From a candidate division WOR-1 bacterium RIFOXYB2_FULL_45_9 (GTDB taxonomy: Bacteria > Margulisbacteria > WOR-1 > O2-12-FULL-45-9 > XYB2-FULL-48-7): a stretch of 64,000 bases of DNA. A program made the position numbers and the translations under genes. The stretch spans positions 1,179,277 through 1,243,276 of the forward strand of contig MEUD01000001.1 of assembly GCA_001771575.1 (NCBI GenBank), given 5' to 3'. Shown piece after piece: positions 63,134-64,000 of the stretch (the first letter of the stretch is position 1; every line of letters starts with the position of its first letter). The notes beneath the pieces were generated by a model, which saw nothing but the letters and a program-made list of their open reading frames with translations, searched no databases and was not told the origin of the DNA.

Positions 63134-64000
63134 TGTTTAGCCTCGATCTTGGAGATCCGTCCGACCAGGTCCTGTTGAACCGCTTCCATGGTCGCGCGGA
63201 TCGCGTTTTTAAACGCCTTGGCCTTCGCCCGGCCGTGCGCCTTAAAAACCACTCCGTTTATTCCGAGCATGGGGGCGCCGCCGTATTCGTCGTAATCGGT
63301 CCGTTTCTTTATGCCGGCGAAAGCGGGGAGGAGAAGAAAGGCCGCAAAATAGGTGATCGGGTTTTTCGTCAATTCCTTTTTAAAAAGATCGAGCAGAAAA
63401 CTGCTGACCGATTCGCCATATTTTAGGATCAGATTGCCGACAAAACCGTCGCAGACCACGACATCAATTTCACCGGCGAACATCTCTTTTGGTTCGACAT
63501 TGCCAAGGAAATTGATGGGAGAGTCCTTGAGAAGCGGCCAGGCTTCGGTCACCAGCTCGTTCCCTTTTTCTTTTTCTTCGCCGATGTTCAGCAGTCCGAC
63601 CCTGGGCGACTTGTAATGCATGACGCATTCGCAATACTGGGCGCCCATCTCGGCAAATTGTTTGAGCTGTTTTGCTTTGCAGTCTGAATTCGCGCCAATG
63701 TCTAAGACCAGCACCGGCCGCTTTTTAGTCGGAAAGAGTCCGGCGATAGCCGGGCGTTCAATGCCAGGGATCCGGCCGAGTCCAAAAAGGGAGGCGGTCA
63801 TCAGGGCCCCGGTATTTCCGGCCGAAACGACTGCCGCGGCCTCTTGTTTTTTGACCAGGGAAACGGCGACGTTGAGCGAGGAGTCTTTTTTTTGCTTGAC
63901 CGCGGAGACCGGGGCTTCGTTGTTGGCGATCACCTCTTCCGCGTTGACGACGGAGAGAGCCCCTCTTTTTTTATACTTGGAGAGTTCTTTGTTGATCTTG
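63130..64000 (-). CDS. plsX: Phosphate acyltransferase PlsX (5' end cut by the window edge)
   Basis: At least 289 residues; the reading frame stays open to the right edge and lacks its usual MGGDHAP start, so the gene is N-terminally truncated by the window. AAVVSAGNTGALMTASLFGLGRIPGIERPAI, VLVLDIGANSDCKAKQLKQFA, GLLNIGEEKEKGNELV and VVCDGFVGNLILKYGES are PlsX landmarks. Makes acyl-phosphate from acyl-ACP for phospholipid synthesis. First visible gene of the fab operon. Confidence 0.96.
   Translation of the reverse strand, partial: KINKELSKYKKRGALSVVNAEEVIANNEAPVSAVKQKKDSSLNVAVSLVKKQEAAAVVSAGNTGALMTASLFGLGRIPGIERPAIAGLFPTKKRPVLVLDIGANSDCKAKQLKQFAEMGAQYCECVMHYKSPRVGLLNIGEEKEKGNELVTEAWPLLKDSPINFLGNVEPKEMFAGEIDVVVCDGFVGNLILKYGESVSSFLLDLFKKELTKNPITYFAAFLLLPAFAGIKKRTDYDEYGGAPMLGINGVVFKAHGRAKAKAFKNAIRATMEAVQQDLVGRISKIEAKQ

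Overview
The window is a gene-dense bacterial chromosome segment (about 60 protein genes, two intact tRNAs, no rRNA, no CRISPR array, no transposase). The organism is a diderm: it carries lpxA, lpxB, lpxC and lpxD, a Skp/OmpH chaperone, an AsmA-like protein and two predicted outer-membrane beta-barrels. A glycine cleavage system and a ferredoxin-fused EtfA next to an acyl-CoA dehydrogenase suggest a fermentative or anaerobic life. No gene gives a firm taxonomic call. An uncultivated lineage of the Margulisbacteria/Saganbacteria (WOR-1) type is my low-confidence guess. Many start codons sit 6-10 nt downstream of a TATAAT-like hexamer, which suggests frequent leaderless transcripts.

Layout. 1-5.4 kb: partial uvrD/pcrA, a branched-chain aminotransferase with an unusual N-terminal extension, then the minus-strand run pyrH-frr-uppS-cdsA-nadC. 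5.4-17.2 kb (plus strand): a 7TM-PAS sensor without a kinase domain, mnmG, ompH-lpxD, a GT4 glycosyltransferase, a beta-barrel protein and hisC; one minus-strand gene with possible SelO/kinase-like motifs; then gcvT, a small membrane gene, gcvH, gcvPA and a thioredoxin-fold protein without CxxC. 17.2-29.1 kb is the replication-origin neighbourhood: gyrA, gyrB, dciA, dnaN and dnaA on the minus strand, diverging from rpmH-rnpA-yidD-yidC-jag-mnmE and folD. Two perfect parS sites and three perfect DnaA boxes lie here. recF is absent from its usual place.

29-41.6 kb (minus strand): tRNA-Thr-tuf-vanW-lpxC-(fabZ-lpxA fusion)-lpxB, then a separate promoter and a DegT aminotransferase, a Gfo/Idh oxidoreductase and rseP. 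The DegT/Gfo pair beside lpxB suggests GnnB/GnnA and a lipid A built on 2,3-diamino-glucose. pyrE, two small envelope proteins, an AsmA-like protein and a DUF2892 protein follow. 41.7-44.6 kb: an alpha/beta hydrolase, a lysozyme-fold protein, a flavin reductase and Maf.

44.65-46.7 kb is an accessory island in otherwise tightly packed core DNA. It holds a very AT-rich DUF3800 gene, a dense set of short, partly nested palindromes, and a striking tRNA-Tyr arrangement. There, a strong promoter leads into a broken 5' half of tRNA-Tyr that contains two palindromic insertions, then a GIY-YIG nuclease ORF that reads without a stop into an intact tRNA-Tyr. I consider this the most interesting locus.

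46.7-50.8 kb: a small basic protein, a SpoU methyltransferase, a class III aminotransferase and a secreted subtilisin-like protease. 50.8-64 kb: a fatty-acid synthesis operon transcribed leftward (plsX, fabH, acyl-CoA dehydrogenase, etfB, etfA, fabD, fabG, acpP, a FabK-like reductase, fabF) ending in a 1356-residue SprA-like outer-membrane protein.
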